This document shows positions 32,708 to 41,307 of a stretch of 64,000 nt of DNA, in pieces (the first letter of the stretch is position 1; every line of letters begins with the position of its first letter). Below the pieces are notes generated by a model that saw only the letters and a list, made by a program, of their open reading frames with translations, was not told the origin of the DNA and ran no database searches. Source of the DNA: Leeuwenhoekiella palythoae (GTDB taxonomy: Bacteria > Bacteroidota > Bacteroidia > Flavobacteriales > Flavobacteriaceae); the NCBI RefSeq assembly GCF_900130045.1, contig NZ_FQXT01000002.1, positions 1 through 64,000 on the forward strand. The letters run 5' to 3'. The translations under genes were made by a program, and so were the position numbers.

Positions 32708-35635
32708 TTAGAAATTTAGATTTACACCAAATGTGAAAATTCGTGGTCTTGGGTAGAAGTTGTTATCGATACCTCCGCTTATTTCAGGATCTAATCCGTC
32801 ATATTCGGTGATGATCAACACGTTTTGCGCAGAACCATACAGTCTCAACGAAGCATCGTCAAATAACTGCGGAAACGTGTACCCAAGAGTTATGTTATCA
32901 AGTTTAAAGAACGAGGCATTTTGCACATAGTAATCACTCTGCAAACTAGACTCTGTAATGGTCTGAAAACCTGTATTGAAATAATCTCTGTGTAAATTGG
33001 TAAGAATGCTGTTTTCGGTAGCACGTACTTCATACGATCTGCTCGAAGCCATATTGTTGTATGCATAATTTCCTAAGCTCGCACGCGTTACGATCGCCAA
33101 ATCCCAGCTCTTGTAGTTAAGGTTTGTATTAAGCCCCATTGTAACATCTGCAAACGGATCTTTATACAAGTAGCGATCTTCATCATTGATCTGGCTATCA
33201 CCGTTGCGGTCTACAAAAGCACCCTCAATAGGACGACCATTATCATCATACACTTGCTTGTAAACCCAGTAGCTAAACGGAGTATACCCTTCTTTGTGAA
33301 GTTGCACGGTATTACCGGTTCCTCCTGAAATCCCACCTACTTCAACTTGATCAGGAAGGTTGGTGATTTCGTTATCGTTATAAGCAACGTTATAGCCTAT
33401 TCTCCAAGTAAAATCTTCAGTTTGAACAGGAGTTACGTTCAGTTCAAACTCGATACCCTTATTCTCCATATCTCCAATATTCTTGTTGATCTTATTAGAG
33501 AAATTGGTAAATGGATCTACCGTTACAAAACTGATCAGATCTTCGGTTTTCTTAAGATAAGCGTTTAACGAACCCGTTACACGGTTGTTGAATAAGGCAT
33601 AATCAATACCTGCGTTAAAGGTCTTACCTACTTCCCAACGCAAATCTTCATTGTATGCATCTGGACGGTAGGTTTGATAATAAGTATCTCCAAACTGATA
33701 GTTGGCATTTGATCTACTTCCGGTATAATTGGTCAAGAAAAGATAATCTCCAAGACCGTTTACGTTAGCGATCTCACCATAACCTACGCGTAATTTCAGC
33801 TGGTTGATGGTTTCAGAATTGAAGAAATCCTCATTGTTGATATTCCAAGCTACTGCAAATGATGGGAAATATCCCCAGCGATCATCCGGATTCAACTTAG
33901 AAGAGGCATCCGCACGCATCGTAGCGGTTAATAAATAGCGGTCGTCATAGTTATAGTTTGCACGACCAAAATAAGAAAGCAAGGTGCTTCTCCATTTATC
34001 AATAAATTCGGCATCATTACCTTCTTCTTGTGCTTCGCTATCAAAGCTGTAGTTATCGTACTCAAAACTTTGGTAAGAATACCCGGCAACAGCATTTAAC
34101 GAACTCTTCCCAAAATCTTTGTCGTACGTCAAGTAAGCATCAAAAAGTTGGTTAGTCGCCCTGTTGATGTAATTAGAATATGAACCATTCCAATCTAATT
34201 GCGAAGAAGGCATATTTTCTGAAACAATAGTTCTTCCGTGGCTATTGGTTTTATCTAGACCAATGTTAACCGTAGCAGTGATATCTGAGAAAAAATGCAG
34301 TTTATAATCGATTTTAGCATTTCCTATAAACCTTCTGATCTCTGCAGAATCGTCCTTTTCATTGATCAACGCGATTGGGTTTGTGGGGGAAAGGCTATTC
34401 TGAATAAAGCGATCTGCTTCAGCATTATAAATATACCAACCGTTGTAGTTTGAAAATGGTGAATCTGCACTATAGATAGGTTTTGTAGGATCGTAATCTA
34501 CCGAAGCTCCAATCGCATCACGATTGGCAAATTCGTTTTCGGTGTACATTCCGCGGGCGTTGATTTCAGCCTTTAAATAACCGTCAAGCACACTAGGTCT
34601 TAAACTTACCGAACCTGTAGTTCTGGTAAAGTTATCACCACGTAAAACCCCATCCTGATTGGTATATCCTAATGAGGCACGTACCGGCATAAAATTACCT
34701 ACATTCCCGGTGGTGCTGATGTTGTGCTCTGCACCCATCGCCTCAGTATAGATCTCTTCTTGCCAGTTTATAGAAGCGTTTCCTAAACGCGCTCTCGCCG
34801 CATCATTACCTACTCTGTTCACCAGCGTTCTAAACTCATCGCCATTCATCACATCTACATAATTTGTAGGTCTGTACACCGTAGTTGCGCCGCTATAGTT
34901 GAATTTGAATTCGGTTCCTTTTCCTTTTTTGGTTGTGATCAAAATCACCCCGTTTGCTGCTCGCGAACCGTAAATCGCCGTAGAAGATGCATCTTTAAGC
35001 ACGGTCATACTTTCAATATCCGCCGGGTTGATAAAATCTAACGGGTTACGCGATCCACCCACATTGCTGTTATCTAACGGAATCCCGTCAACAACATACA
35101 AAGGCGAACTGTTTAAAGAAATCGAACCAATACCTCGAATATTGATGTTCTGCCCCTCACCAGGTGCTCCACCTCCTGAGGTTACTGTAACCCCGGCAAT
35201 TTTACCGGTGATCAACTGCCCTGCAGTGTTCACCTGACCTTTATTAAAATCTTCGGTAGACACCTGATTTACCGCACCGGTCGCATCTTTTTTGGTCACG
35301 CTACCATAACCAATTACCACGACTTCATCTAGGCTGGTCTGGTTTTCTTCTAACGCGACATTTACTGTGGCTTGCCCGGTATACGTGATTTGTTGCTCGG
35401 TAAAGCCCAAAAACGAAAACAACAAAACATCACCTTCATTCACGTTGTTGATGGTGTAGTTTCCGTCAAAATCTGTAGTAGTACCATTGCTGGTACCCTG
35501 TACAATGATATTTGCTCCGGGAATAGACATTCCTGTTGCCTTCTCGGTCACTACTCCCGTTACTGAGTTTTGCGCAAAGAGTGCGACAGGAACCATAAAG
35601 AGCAAAAACCTTAAGCTTTTGAAAAGTTCTCTCAT
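32708..35635 (-). CDS. SusC-like TonB-linked outer membrane transporter
   Basis: Start placed at the ATG at 35635, which gives a clean signal peptide (MRELFKSLRFLLFM...ALFAQ); frame-open Met codons up to 35689 would add ~18 residues without signal character. About 975 residues: CarboxypepD_reg-like domain (~20-105), a TonB-box region with SLDEVVVIGYGS, a plug (~115-230, YVVDGIPLDN and STAIYGSRAANGVILITTKKG), then the barrel. It imports oligosaccharides bound by the SusD partner. First structural gene of the operon; the regulator gene lies ~320 bp upstream. Confidence 0.95.
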   Translation of the reverse strand: MRELFKSLRFLLFMVPVALFAQNSVTGVVTEKATGMSIPGANIIVQGTSNGTTTDFDGNYTINNVNEGDVLLFSFLGFTEQQITYTGQATVNVALEENQTSLDEVVVIGYGSVTKKDATGAVNQVSTEDFNKGQVNTAGQLITGKIAGVTVTSGGGAPGEGQNINIRGIGSISLNSSPLYVVDGIPLDNSNVGGSRNPLDFINPADIESMTVLKDASSTAIYGSRAANGVILITTKKGKGTEFKFNYSGATTVYRPTNYVDVMNGDEFRTLVNRVGNDAARARLGNASINWQEEIYTEAMGAEHNISTTGNVGNFMPVRASLGYTNQDGVLRGDNFTRTTGSVSLRPSVLDGYLKAEINARGMYTENEFANRDAIGASVDYDPTKPIYSADSPFSNYNGWYIYNAEADRFIQNSLSPTNPIALINEKDDSAEIRRFIGNAKIDYKLHFFSDITATVNIGLDKTNSHGRTIVSENMPSSQLDWNGSYSNYINRATNQLFDAYLTYDKDFGKSSLNAVAGYSYQSFEYDNYSFDSEAQEEGNDAEFIDKWRSTLLSYFGRANYNYDDRYLLTATMRADASSKLNPDDRWGYFPSFAVAWNINNEDFFNSETINQLKLRVGYGEIANVNGLGDYLFLTNYTGSRSNANYQFGDTYYQTYRPDAYNEDLRWEVGKTFNAGIDYALFNNRVTGSLNAYLKKTEDLISFVTVDPFTNFSNKINKNIGDMENKGIEFELNVTPVQTEDFTWRIGYNVAYNDNEITNLPDQVEVGGISGGTGNTVQLHKEGYTPFSYWVYKQVYDDNGRPIEGAFVDRNGDSQINDEDRYLYKDPFADVTMGLNTNLNYKSWDLAIVTRASLGNYAYNNMASSRSYEVRATENSILTNLHRDYFNTGFQTITESSLQSDYYVQNASFFKLDNITLGYTFPQLFDDASLRLYGSAQNVLIITEYDGLDPEISGGIDNNFYPRPRIFTFGVNLNF

Positions 35636-35954
35636 AAAATTTACATTCATTAAATAGTTGCTAATGCTTGTTTCTGTTTTAAGACCCATTTTTTTGAAAA
35701 CGTTTGCGTCAAGCGGAATGACTTATTACGAAATCGTATTCTTAAAATGAATCTAAAAGTTAATTGTGTATCAGATTAGGTCAATAATCCACATACAGAG
35801 CAAATTTGAAGATTTTAGATGCTGATATTACGTGAAGAAAATTTTATATAGAAAATAAAAGCAGAATATCAACTATAAAAAACTGAATATTAAATAATTG
35901 TAATTTAATCTTAGCATTTTTTATATAGAAATTATATAGTAAAATTACCGAATT
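35636..35954. other. intergenic region between regulator and susC-like gene
   Basis: About 320 bp, very AT-rich between 35810 and 35940, with no gene. It should carry the induced promoter of the utilisation operon. No full TAnnTTTG element was found on the minus strand, which fits an activator-dependent promoter (inference). Confidence 0.45.
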
Positions 35955-37637
35955 TTATTGCTTGATTCGGGTTTTTTCGAGCAACATTTGATCAAAATCC
36001 TTCTTATCTAAAAATGATTTATTCCTAATTTTAGTCTTGTATGCGTAGATCGAATTAACAGAATACCCTAAAATCTGGGCTATAATTTCATTATGCTTAA
36101 TCCCGAGACGAATCAGTGCGAAGATGCGAAGCTCTTTATTTAACAATTGGTCTTTTTTCAACTTGATTTGCTCTTCCGGTTTGAGCAACGCATTGAATTC
36201 TGCAATGAAATTGGGAAAGAGTTTTATAAACGCTTCATCAAAACTTTCAAGCAATTTTTTCTTTTCCTTCTTCAAGTCATAAACCGTGGTCAAATATTTA
36301 ATGCGCTCTAAATTATTAGACTTTAGGTTGCGCTCAATCCCGGTCTTGAATTCTTTGAACTTCTCAAAAATATCAGCATCCTGTGTAAAGAAAAAACCGA
36401 TGTATTCCTCTTTAATCGTATTTGCTTCCAGCAAAAGATCATTAACCCGATTGAGTTCTTCATTTTGAGAGTGTACCGTCTCATTAACCTCTACAATGCG
36501 ATCGTTTTTGACTTGCAGATCATTGTGCGCCACGAGCAGCGCCTTTCTAGCACGTTTAAGTCGACGTAGTTGTACGTAGGTAATTATAGCCAAAGCCAGC
36601 AACACCACCAGTAGAATACTCAACATGATATTTTGCTTAGATAACCTCGCGCGCTGCGTTTCGACCTGATTAATAATTTGCTCTTCGATATTGGGCAAAA
36701 TGGCGCCTACGCGTATTTTACGTTGCTGTGCGCCATAAGCTTCAGCATCTGCGTTGGCTTTTTTAATAAATACAGAGGCTAGCTTAACATCACCTTTTTT
36801 AAATAAAAATTCAGCCAACTGAATCATCGACAGGTTTTCTTTAGCCGAAGACTTTATATCTGCTATAGAAGATTGAGCAAGGTGCTTTATAGCCAGTTCC
36901 TCTGCCCCCATTTGCACGTAAATATCTCCTAAAACCGAATTGACCACCGCTTGTGATCTCAGGTCATCCCGCATAGCTAACGACGGCTTTAGATCTTTAA
37001 GCGCTTCTTCAAGATTTCCGTATTTAAAATTTAAGTAGCCGCGTAGCATAATGAAATCCCACGTATCAGGAACTGCCAGTTCTAAAGATTTCTGATGATA
37101 GTCTTTAGCGCGCTTACGGTAAAGATCAGAGTAATAGGAAATGGTACTGTAGTCTGCCATATCACTGTAACAGCGCCCTAACAAACCATTTAAGGAAAAA
37201 CGAATGTCTTTGGGAATATCCTCAAGATCAGCATCATTTAAGTAAGCCAGCGCTTCACTAAACATTCCTGCGGAAACACAAACATTGGCCAGATCTAGTG
37301 TCGTTTCGGCGATTAAACGTTCATCGCCCAACTGCTCAGCAAGAAGCTTAGATTGTATTGCATACTTAAAAGCCGAATCTTGCTTGAAAATTCGGTATTC
37401 AAAAAAAAGAGCTCTGTTTAAATCAAATTGCTGCTGTACCGAAGCACCATCAAGTGCATAGAGTTGTTTTGACAAGTCATTGATGCGCTCCACTTTAATA
37501 CGATCGTAGGCTTCAGATTGCTCAATGGTTTGCAGCAGCTCGTCTAAAACATCATTTTTTTGAGCAAAGATTTCACCGCAAAACAAGACCAAGCAAAAAC
37601 TAAAAATAAGTGCAGTATGTTTTGTCGTGAAATTCAT
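35955..37637 (-). CDS. membrane-bound TPR/helix-turn-helix regulator (DUF6377-like, SusR-type)
   Basis: 560 residues: signal/N-terminal hydrophobic segment, TPR-like helices (~25-320) outside the cytoplasm, a membrane helix (~335-355), a cytoplasmic coiled coil (~360-410), and a C-terminal LuxR-like helix-turn-helix (RLGIKHNEIIAQILGYSVNSIYAYKTKIR). This order matches DUF6377 proteins and, to my knowledge, SusR of Bacteroides thetaiotaomicron, which senses maltose and activates the sus operon. Its place directly upstream of the susC-like gene suggests it senses an alpha-glucan fragment in the periplasm and activates the operon. It has its own TAGTTTTG promoter. Confidence 0.85.
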   Translation of the reverse strand: MNFTTKHTALIFSFCLVLFCGEIFAQKNDVLDELLQTIEQSEAYDRIKVERINDLSKQLYALDGASVQQQFDLNRALFFEYRIFKQDSAFKYAIQSKLLAEQLGDERLIAETTLDLANVCVSAGMFSEALAYLNDADLEDIPKDIRFSLNGLLGRCYSDMADYSTISYYSDLYRKRAKDYHQKSLELAVPDTWDFIMLRGYLNFKYGNLEEALKDLKPSLAMRDDLRSQAVVNSVLGDIYVQMGAEELAIKHLAQSSIADIKSSAKENLSMIQLAEFLFKKGDVKLASVFIKKANADAEAYGAQQRKIRVGAILPNIEEQIINQVETQRARLSKQNIMLSILLVVLLALAIITYVQLRRLKRARKALLVAHNDLQVKNDRIVEVNETVHSQNEELNRVNDLLLEANTIKEEYIGFFFTQDADIFEKFKEFKTGIERNLKSNNLERIKYLTTVYDLKKEKKKLLESFDEAFIKLFPNFIAEFNALLKPEEQIKLKKDQLLNKELRIFALIRLGIKHNEIIAQILGYSVNSIYAYKTKIRNKSFLDKKDFDQMLLEKTRIKQ

Positions 37638-37672
37638 ATGTTATTTTGATGCGCTTAGAAGCTAAATATAAT

Positions 37673-37680
37673 CAAAACTA
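37673..37680 (-). promoter_or_regulatory. TAnnTTTG -7 element of the regulator gene
   Basis: TAGTTTTG on the minus strand, ending 35 bases before the ATG at 37637. Confidence 0.5.
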
Positions 37681-37681
37681 A

Positions 37682-37712
37682 AAAAGCCTTTAAGCAATGC
37701 TTAAAGGCTTTT
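37682..37712 (-). terminator. terminator of the tRNA-Leu gene
   Basis: A 15-bp perfect inverted repeat (AAAAGCCTTTAAGCA and complement around one base) begins directly after the tRNA 3' end and ends in T-run on the minus strand. Confidence 0.85.
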
Positions 37713-37713
37713 G

Positions 37714-37793
37714 TACCCCGGGTGGGAATCGAACCCACACTCCTAAGAACTGGGTTTTGAATCCAGCGCGTCTACCAATTCCGCCACCGAGGC
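37714..37793 (-). tRNA. tRNA-Leu (anticodon CAA)
   Basis: 80-nt class II tRNA. The acceptor stem GCCTCGG pairs with CCGGGGT (one G-U), followed by discriminator A73, as in leucine tRNAs. The D-arm TGGCGGAATTGGTAGACGC, loop TTCAAAA giving anticodon CAA, a short variable arm and the T-arm GTGGG-TTCGATT-CCCAC are all visible. CCA is not encoded. Position 31-39 of the anticodon stem is an A-C mismatch instead of the A-U usual in this tRNA. It reads UUG codons. Confidence 0.93.
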
Positions 37794-37877
37794 ATTAATG
37801 GACCGCAAAAGTAATAAAATTTCTCAATCTTCGATCAAATAAATAGCAAATAAATACTTAGAAGCCAATTTAATTTA

Positions 37878-37885
37878 TACTTTTG
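37878..37885 (+). promoter_or_regulatory. TAnnTTTG -7 element of prs
   Basis: TACTTTTG, ending 41 bases before the prs start codon. Confidence 0.55.
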
Positions 37886-37926
37886 CAGCCTCTTATACTT
37901 TTAGCAAATCTAAACATAAGATAACC

Positions 37927-38868
37927 ATGTCATTATCAGCCCCTGATGCGAAAATTTTTCCCTGCACACAAAGCCGGGATTTAGCCGAAAAAATAGCGAA
38001 GGCTTACGGGCAACCGCTGGGCAAGATAATCACATCAACCTATAGTGACGGCGAGTTTCAGCCTTCTTTTGAAGAGTCTATTCGCGGTTCACGCGTTTTT
38101 ATTATTGGTTCTACAATGCCAAGCAGTGAAAACCTGATGGAAATGTTGCTTATGTTAGACGCTGCAAAACGCGCTTCGGCACGTCATATTACAGCAGTAT
38201 TACCGTATTTTGGTTGGGCACGTCAAGATCGTAAAGACAAACCTCGCGTTCCTATCGCAGCAAAGTTGGTGGCTAACTTGTTAGAGACGGCAGGTGCAAC
38301 CCGGATCATTACGATGGACTTGCACGCTGATCAAATTCAGGGATTCTTTGAGCGTCCGGTAGATCACTTATTTGCTTCAACAGTGTTCTTACCGTATTTA
38401 GAGTCGCTTAATTTGCCAAACTTAACAATCGCATCGCCAGATATGGGTGGTTCTAAAAGAGCTTACGCCTATTCTAAAGCTTTAGATTGTGATGTGGTTA
38501 TCTGTTACAAGCAGCGCGAGAAGGCAAACGTAATAAGTCATATGGAACTTATTGGGGATGTAAAAGGGCGCAATGTGATTCTTGCAGATGATATGGTAGA
38601 TACTGCCGGAACCTTAACTAAAGCTGCAGACCTAATGATGGAACGCGGCGCGCTTAGCGTGAGAGCAATATGTACACACGCACTGTTAAGTGGTAATGCT
38701 TATGAGCGTCTTGAAAACAGTAAACTTCAAGAACTTATAGTTACAGACAGTATTCCGCCAAAACAGGAAAGCAGCAAAGTGCGTATTTTAAGTTGCGCCG
38801 AATTGTTTGCCGATGTAATGCATCGTGTTCACAGTAACACATCGATTGCATCAAAATTTTTAATGTAA
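37927..38868 (+). CDS. prs: ribose-phosphate pyrophosphokinase
   Basis: 313 residues, normal family length. Converts ribose 5-phosphate and ATP to PRPP for purine, pyrimidine, NAD, His and Trp synthesis. The ATP loop around FGWARQDRKDKPR, the MDLHADQIQGFF metal-site block and the PRPP-binding signature ILADDMVDTAGTL are intact. It is followed 26 bp later by the L25 gene, an order found widely in Bacteroidota. Confidence 0.97.
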   Translation: MSLSAPDAKIFPCTQSRDLAEKIAKAYGQPLGKIITSTYSDGEFQPSFEESIRGSRVFIIGSTMPSSENLMEMLLMLDAAKRASARHITAVLPYFGWARQDRKDKPRVPIAAKLVANLLETAGATRIITMDLHADQIQGFFERPVDHLFASTVFLPYLESLNLPNLTIASPDMGGSKRAYAYSKALDCDVVICYKQREKANVISHMELIGDVKGRNVILADDMVDTAGTLTKAADLMMERGALSVRAICTHALLSGNAYERLENSKLQELIVTDSIPPKQESSKVRILSCAELFADVMHRVHSNTSIASKFLM

Positions 38869-38894
38869 TTTATTAATACTTAATATATAATTAA

Positions 38895-39533
38895 ATGAAG
38901 TCAATCACGATCACAGGATCTAAAAGAGAAAGCGTGGGCAAAAAGGCAACTAAAGCCCTACGTAATGCTGGAGAGGTTCCTTGCGTATTATACGGAGGAG
39001 ACGAGCCAGTTCATTTTAGCGCACCAGAGCTTGCGTTTAAAGGTTTGGTTTATACTCCAGATGCGCATACCGCGACGTTGGAGCTTGACGGAACTACCTA
39101 CATGGCAATCCTTCAGGACATCCAATTTCACCCGGTTACAGATCGCATACTTCACATCGATTTCTATCAAATCTTTGAAGGTAAAGAGGTAACTATGACT
39201 ATTCCTGTACACTACGAGGGTAACTCTAGAGGTGTACGTAACGGTGGTGTATTACGTAAAACTTATCGTACACTTCGCGTTAAGGCATTGCCTAAAAACC
39301 TTCCTGATTATGTTGTTGCAGATATTACCAAACTTAAAATTGGTGATAAATTATACATCACAGGAATCGAGCAAGGAGAATGGAAATACCTTCATCCAGA
39401 CAACACTGTTGTTTGTCAAGTTAGAACTTCACGTAACATGGTTGAAGACCTTGATGACGAGGATGAAGATGAAGAAGGAGCAACTGCAGAAGGTACAGAA
39501 GCTACTGAACAAGCTGCTGACGCTGCAGAATAA
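38895..39533 (+). CDS. rplY: 50S ribosomal protein L25 (CTC family)
   Basis: 212 residues: an N-terminal 5S rRNA-binding L25 domain ([22 protein letters not shown]) and a C-terminal TL5/CTC-type beta domain, ending in an Asp/Glu-rich acidic tail (~185-212) typical of Bacteroidota versions. It binds 5S rRNA in the central protuberance. It is co-transcribed with prs and followed by a terminator. Confidence 0.96.
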   Translation: MKSITITGSKRESVGKKATKALRNAGEVPCVLYGGDEPVHFSAPELAFKGLVYTPDAHTATLELDGTTYMAILQDIQFHPVTDRILHIDFYQIFEGKEVTMTIPVHYEGNSRGVRNGGVLRKTYRTLRVKALPKNLPDYVVADITKLKIGDKLYITGIEQGEWKYLHPDNTVVCQVRTSRNMVEDLDDEDEDEEGATAEGTEATEQAADAAE

Positions 39534-39555
39534 GTTGAAAAACCTATCTGATCTT

Positions 39556-39586
39556 AAAACACCCGCCAGTGCGGGTGTTTTTTTTT
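39556..39586 (+). terminator. intrinsic terminator after rplY
   Basis: AAAACACCCGC and GCGGGTGTTTT form an 11-bp stem with a CAGT loop, followed by further T's. Confidence 0.9.
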
Positions 39587-39746
39587 GACTTTTCTTAAAC
39601 ACCTTGGTTTTGCAATTTTCTGATAAGCTTAACCCTATTCTGCGTCCAAAACGCAACAAAATCATAAATTTGCGCAAAGGTTTACTTGCTTTGCTTTAAC
39701 GCTTCGGCAAGTGCTTTTAAAAGCTTTAAAAACACGATTCTCTAAA

Positions 39747-40370
39747 ATGACATCAGGCTTTTTCAGCAAGCTTTTCGGTTCAAAAAAAGAAAGCATTGAT
39801 CCTATGAATAAATACCTAATTATAGGTTTGGGGAACATTGGTCCCAAATATGATAACACACGGCATAACATCGGCTTTAAGATCATTGATGCCTATGCCA
39901 GCGAAAAAGAAACCTCCTGGTCAACCGAAAAACTTGGCGATATCGCCTACACTAAAGTACGAGGTCGCACCGTAGTTTTGCTCAAGCCCAACACCTATAT
40001 GAACCTTAGCGGTAAAGCAGTTAAATACTGGATGCAGAAAGAGAACATCAGTATTGAAAATATTCTGGTGATCACGGATGATCTCAATCTGGAATTTGGC
40101 ACCATTCGGGTAAAGAGCAAAGGCAGTGATGGCGGACACAACGGGTTGAAAGACATTCAAAACCAGCTTTCTACAACTAAATACCCGCGCTTTAGATTTG
40201 GTATTGGAGATCGCTTTAGCCGAGGCAAGCAAATAGATTATGTTTTGGGCGAATGGGATAAAGATGAAGAGCTTGATATGCCAGAAAGACTAGACATCTC
40301 GTGCAAAGTAATCGAAAGTTTTATAGCTTCGGGAATAGCAAATACGATGAACGCTTACAACGGAAAATAA
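39747..40370 (+). CDS. pth: peptidyl-tRNA hydrolase
   Basis: 207 residues from ATG 39747. Releases peptides from stalled peptidyl-tRNA. The core begins at MNKYLIIGLGNIG, with the catalytic histidine in DNTRHNIGF, then KPNTYMNLSG and the DDLNLEFG block with the catalytic aspartate, and GSDGGHNGLKDI. The ~22 residues before the core (SGFFSKLFGSKKE) are a short basic extension seen in related flavobacterial proteins; the ATG at 39804 would give the bare enzyme, so the start is uncertain. ribF begins one base after its stop codon. Confidence 0.93.
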   Translation: MTSGFFSKLFGSKKESIDPMNKYLIIGLGNIGPKYDNTRHNIGFKIIDAYASEKETSWSTEKLGDIAYTKVRGRTVVLLKPNTYMNLSGKAVKYWMQKENISIENILVITDDLNLEFGTIRVKSKGSDGGHNGLKDIQNQLSTTKYPRFRFGIGDRFSRGKQIDYVLGEWDKDEELDMPERLDISCKVIESFIASGIANTMNAYNGK

Positions 40371-40371
40371 A

Positions 40372-41307
40372 TTGAAACAGCATACTTCAGCAGATACATT
40401 TGACGGTCTCAAAGGCACGGTAGTCACTATCGGAACTTTTGACGGCGTGCATCTGGGACATCGTAAAATCATAGATCGCCTTTTGGCGAGCGCACAGAGT
40501 AACGACCTAGAATCTGTAGTTCTTACCTTTTTTCCGCATCCGCGTATGGTGCTGCAAAAAGATACAGGCATCAAACTCATAAACAGCATAGACGAGCGCA
40601 TTGCACTTTTAGAAGCTTCGGGCCTCGATCATTTGATCATTCACCCGTTTACCAAAGCTTTCTCGCGCCTTACCGCAGAAGAGTTTGTAAAAGATATTTT
40701 AGTAGATCAGTTAAAAGCCAGAAAAGTCATTATAGGTTATGATCATCGTTTTGGCCGTAACCGCAATGCCAATATTGAAGACCTAAAGGCTTTTGGAACA
40801 CAGTATGATTTTGAAGTTGAAGAGATTTCTAAGCAGGACGTAGATGACGTTGCAGTTAGTTCTACTAAAATCAGAAAGGCTTTAAATGAAGGTGATCTTA
40901 CAAAAGCTAACGAGTATTTAGGCTACCCGTTTATGCTTAACGGTATTGTATCTCGCGGAAAAGGATTGGGTAAAAAATTCAATTATCCTACAGCCAATTT
41001 AAAGATCGAAGAAACCTATAAGCTCATTCCGGCAAAAGGCGTTTATGTCGCTAGAGCTAGCATCAACGGCAAAGAGGTTTACGGTATGATGAGCATTGGC
41101 ACTAACCCCACAGTGGGTGGAAGCGATCTTACTATTGAAACATTTTTCTTTGATTTTGAAGCTGATCTTTATGATCAACATTTGCAAATAGAATTGCTCA
41201 CCCGCATTAGAGATGAGAAAAAGTTCAATTCGGTTGACGAACTTATCGCTGCTATGCAGGCTGATGAACGATTTTCGCGTGATTTTATCCAAAAATTAGA
41301 TGCTTGA
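40372..41307 (+). CDS. ribF: bifunctional riboflavin kinase/FAD synthetase
   Basis: 311 residues from TTG 40372, one base after the pth stop. The N-terminal nucleotidyltransferase domain has TIGTFDGVHLGHRKII (HxGH-type motif) and VIGYDHRFGRNR; the C-terminal riboflavin kinase domain starts at GIVSRGKGLGKKFNYPTAN, with the PTAN motif, and ends with RDEKKF. It makes FMN and FAD. The TTG start is favoured because the next Met lies far downstream of conserved sequence. The 3' end overlaps the HTTM gene by 8 bp. Confidence 0.95.
   Translation: MKQHTSADTFDGLKGTVVTIGTFDGVHLGHRKIIDRLLASAQSNDLESVVLTFFPHPRMVLQKDTGIKLINSIDERIALLEASGLDHLIIHPFTKAFSRLTAEEFVKDILVDQLKARKVIIGYDHRFGRNRNANIEDLKAFGTQYDFEVEEISKQDVDDVAVSSTKIRKALNEGDLTKANEYLGYPFMLNGIVSRGKGLGKKFNYPTANLKIEETYKLIPAKGVYVARASINGKEVYGMMSIGTNPTVGGSDLTIETFFFDFEADLYDQHLQIELLTRIRDEKKFNSVDELIAAMQADERFSRDFIQKLDA

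Noticed and set aside
35636-35689. Longer N-terminus for the SusC-like protein
   Set aside because: The extra residues have no signal-peptide character, and the Met at 35635 starts a normal one.
40371-40380. FMN riboswitch or separate promoter for ribF
   Set aside because: ribF starts one base after the pth stop; there is no room for either.
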